A stretch of DNA of 64,000 bases from Todiramphus chloris collaris (lineage: Eukaryota; Chordata; Aves; Coraciiformes; Alcedinidae): positions 9,139,156 to 9,203,155 of the forward strand of contig JANVCC010000076.1 of NCBI GenBank assembly GCA_025345505.1, in the 5' to 3' direction. Every line of letters starts with the position of its first letter. Positions within the stretch are counted from its first letter, which is position 1. The translations under genes and the position numbers were made by a program. Below the pieces are notes generated by a model, which did not search any database, was not told the DNA's origin, and saw only the letters and a list, made by a program, of their open reading frames with translations. This document shows positions 62,031 through 64,000 of this stretch, piece by piece.

Positions 62031-62521
62031 GATTGTCAGTGTCCTGGAAGAAAACACAAAGTTAATTTGGATTAGATTTGTGGGCAACACAAAGTCTGGG
62101 CAAGCCACAAGTAATGAAAAGAGGCAAGCTAATGGTGGACTTGTGGTGGCATGGGCACTGGGTGAGACAAGGAGTGGTCTGAACATCTTAAAAGCAGGAA
62201 CCCAGTTGCAGAGCAGGGGGTGCTTGGGGCCTGGGAGCTGTTGCAGGACATAGGGCTCTGATGGGGGGAGGTTCACTGAACACAAACCCCCAGCTAGGCA
62301 GTGGCCAGAAAGTAATGATGGTGCCTGGATGCCAGCATGGACCTGGTGAGCAGGGGCAGGGGGGGCGTTCTCTCAGTGCAAGGTGCTGCTCCCACCCAGG
62401 ATTGTGGCTGCCAGTGCCGCTCAGGAATGCGGCTCGGAAGTTGGAGGGAGTTCAGGGAGGACCATGAGAGGGGAGGGCTGTGAAATGTACTGTACTGTAA
62501 AATGAGGAGCTCCCTGTGTAA

Positions 62522-62616
62522 AATAAACACTGAATTTTTTTTCTTTAAGTTTTTGGTTTTATGTTGGGGTTTTTTTGTTTGTTGTGGGGTTTTTTGTTTT
62601 TGTTTTTTTTGTTCTT
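62522..62616 (+). terminator. Candidate polyadenylation site
   Basis: AATAAA at 62522-62527 is followed within 10-90 bp by a strongly T- and GT-rich block (ttttggttttatgttgggg, tttgtttgttgtggggtttt). A hexamer plus a U/GU-rich downstream element is the normal architecture of a vertebrate poly(A) site on the + strand. No coding exon is recognised just upstream. It could end a noncoding or short intronic transcript, or be a chance match. Confidence 0.3.
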
Positions 62617-64000
62617 GTCAGATGTATGCTGTAGTTTAGCTCACTGAAGGAAGTGTGGAGGTCAGACCGTGCTGTCTCTCCTGCTCTGTAACAGAGGGAA
62701 GAGTGGGGAAGGAAAAGCCATTGTCTCTTCTGAGACACATGTCTGCACCTCTTCCTGCTGAAAGCCTTGGGGCTTGTGGGCATTTTAACTCCAGCTGCCC
62801 TGGTGCCAGGCCTCGATAATGGGTGGGTTTTCTGCGTGAGGTCATCAGCCCCGCAGCCAGCATCTGCCTCTGGGTCAGCACCCATCTCTTCTTGGTGGTT
62901 AACATCTTCCCTCTGAGCTGCTTTACTGCAGACTTTCCAGGAAGGGGCCCTTCTGAGGAGGCTGGGTATCCCCTGCCTGCTGCACCAGCTAGGGCAAGGG
63001 GACAGGACTGGGGAGCTTCCCTCTTGTGCCCGAGAATGCAAACCTGGGGCTCAGCCTGCCAAAATCATGAGCCCCTCCTTGCCTTTCATAGCATTTTCCT
63101 TCTGCAGTAATTCTAAAAGAAAACGTGTTGTGTTTTGGGGTAAAGCCTGAAAAGTGCACGTGTTTGCATGTGTCTAGTTTGGGTTACGCTGAAGCTTTGC
63201 TTCACTATAAGAATATTAGCTCGTGCTTCCTTGATACAGGCCCGATAAATGTCTTTCGGGCTACACGTTGGCATGGGAGAAGTTGGGCTGGAAAAGTTCC
63301 TCACTTGCTCCCTGGCACAAAGAGGAGTCGCAGAGGCTGGGAATAGCATTCCTTCTTGTGCTGTCAGCAGTGCACAAAGGCAGGGTGGCCTTCCATGGTG
63401 CTCAGTCTTGTACAAGCACATGTGGAATAAAAAAAATTCCTGTCTTCAGGAGGCGTGTGACCTCAGAACACGTATTTTGGGATGCCCAGAGCCAAATTTT
63501 GATGGGGACAGGCCCTTTCACCAGTTCCCCATACAGAAGGGGTCTGATCAGCTTGTGAGGCCCCACTGTTGGCAGCCATGAGTGTGCAGGCATAACAGAA
63601 CGTGCCGTCAGGCAGCAGATGTGGGAAGGGGGATCTTGCGGGGATTTTTGAGGAGCAGCTATGAGGTCTGTCCCATCTGACATGGTACCCGAGAGCAGCC
63701 AGTTCGTGTGCTGAGGAGGGAGTCTGGCGGTGAAGAGATGAGCAGCACTCTGCTTTATTCCTTGTCTCAAGCTGGGATGCTCTGAAGCTTAGTGCCCCTT
63801 CCAAAAAATCTTAGTATTAATGAAATCAATTCTGAATTATCATCGCTTGCCTTATCAGTATTTTCTCTTCAGCACCATGCTGCGATGGGGAGGAGGAGGG
63901 AAGTGTGGTTTTGGAGCTTGCTGTTCTTAGATATCATTAAGTGGTTCTTGGCTCTTGCATTGAGCTGGTGGAGAAGTGTTTTCACTACAGCAGCTGGTAT

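Larger units (their letters stand above)
48481..64000 (+). other. Probable first intron or downstream flank
   Basis: After the island the sequence returns to ordinary composition, with five CR1 fragments, simple repeats and no recognised coding exon. If exons A or B are real and no acceptor here is used, the whole stretch is a first intron of more than 15 kb. Chance open frames reach 159 codons. A 147-codon minus-strand frame (50046-50489) lies just 5' of the 49.5 kb CR1 remnant and might be unrecognised repeat. Exon-like blocks at 55541-55566 and 59873-59934 and a poly(A)-site-like block at 62.52 kb are treated separately. Confidence 0.45.

Noticed and set aside
1-64000. CRISPR arrays, operons, tRNA or rRNA genes, known microRNA seeds
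   Set aside because: I looked for these and saw none. Repeats in the window are CR1, LTR or simple repeats, and the sequence is eukaryotic.

Overview
The window is vertebrate nuclear DNA, almost certainly from a bird. The evidence is about fourteen CR1 LINE fragments, most with the avian CR1 3' end (a 'TTCCAACC' block followed by a 'GATTCTATGA'-type tail), two copies of a bird ERVL-type LTR, long AT-rich stretches without genes, and one sharp GC-rich promoter island. There is nothing bacterial or phage-like. I cannot name the species. The ERVL-type LTR and the mix of CR1 fragments suit a neoavian bird, but that is inference.

Layout: 1-46.85 kb is gene-poor, AT-leaning sequence. I recognise no protein-coding exon there. 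It holds CR1 fragments at 2.2, 8.4, 21.0, 22.8, 28.2-30.2, 33.8, 38.6, 38.8 and 41.6 kb, a 5'-truncated LTR at 6.05-6.60 kb (+), a nearly full-length solo LTR at 44.46-45.57 kb (-), simple repeats, and a (TTCCC)n array at 32.52 kb broken by 10 Ns. The 28.2-30.2 kb CR1 is the longest element and keeps recognisable reverse-transcriptase motifs A, B and C, but a stop codon and frame disruptions inactivate it.

From 46.85 to 48.48 kb lies a dense CpG island with GC boxes, a CCAAT box and an inverted CCAAT box 20 bp apart, a perfect YY1 motif and two strong + strand splice donors (exon ends at 47857 and 48206). This is the only convincing host-gene feature: the promoter and likely alternative first exons of a gene read left to right. 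I could not identify the gene. The remaining 48.5-64 kb is best explained as its first intron, or as flanking DNA. It contains five more CR1 fragments, one very exon-like 26-nt block (55541-55566) and a well-formed candidate poly(A) site near 62.52 kb.

No complete protein-coding gene, tRNA, rRNA, CRISPR array or operon is supported. Most open reading frames here are chance frames or lie inside repeats or GC-rich promoter DNA. I see no clear sign of an undescribed biological system. The best leads are the promoter island with its two alternative first exons, the candidate microexon, the poly(A) site, a dense CpG cluster at 41.4 kb and an unexplained 207-codon open frame at 39.1 kb.
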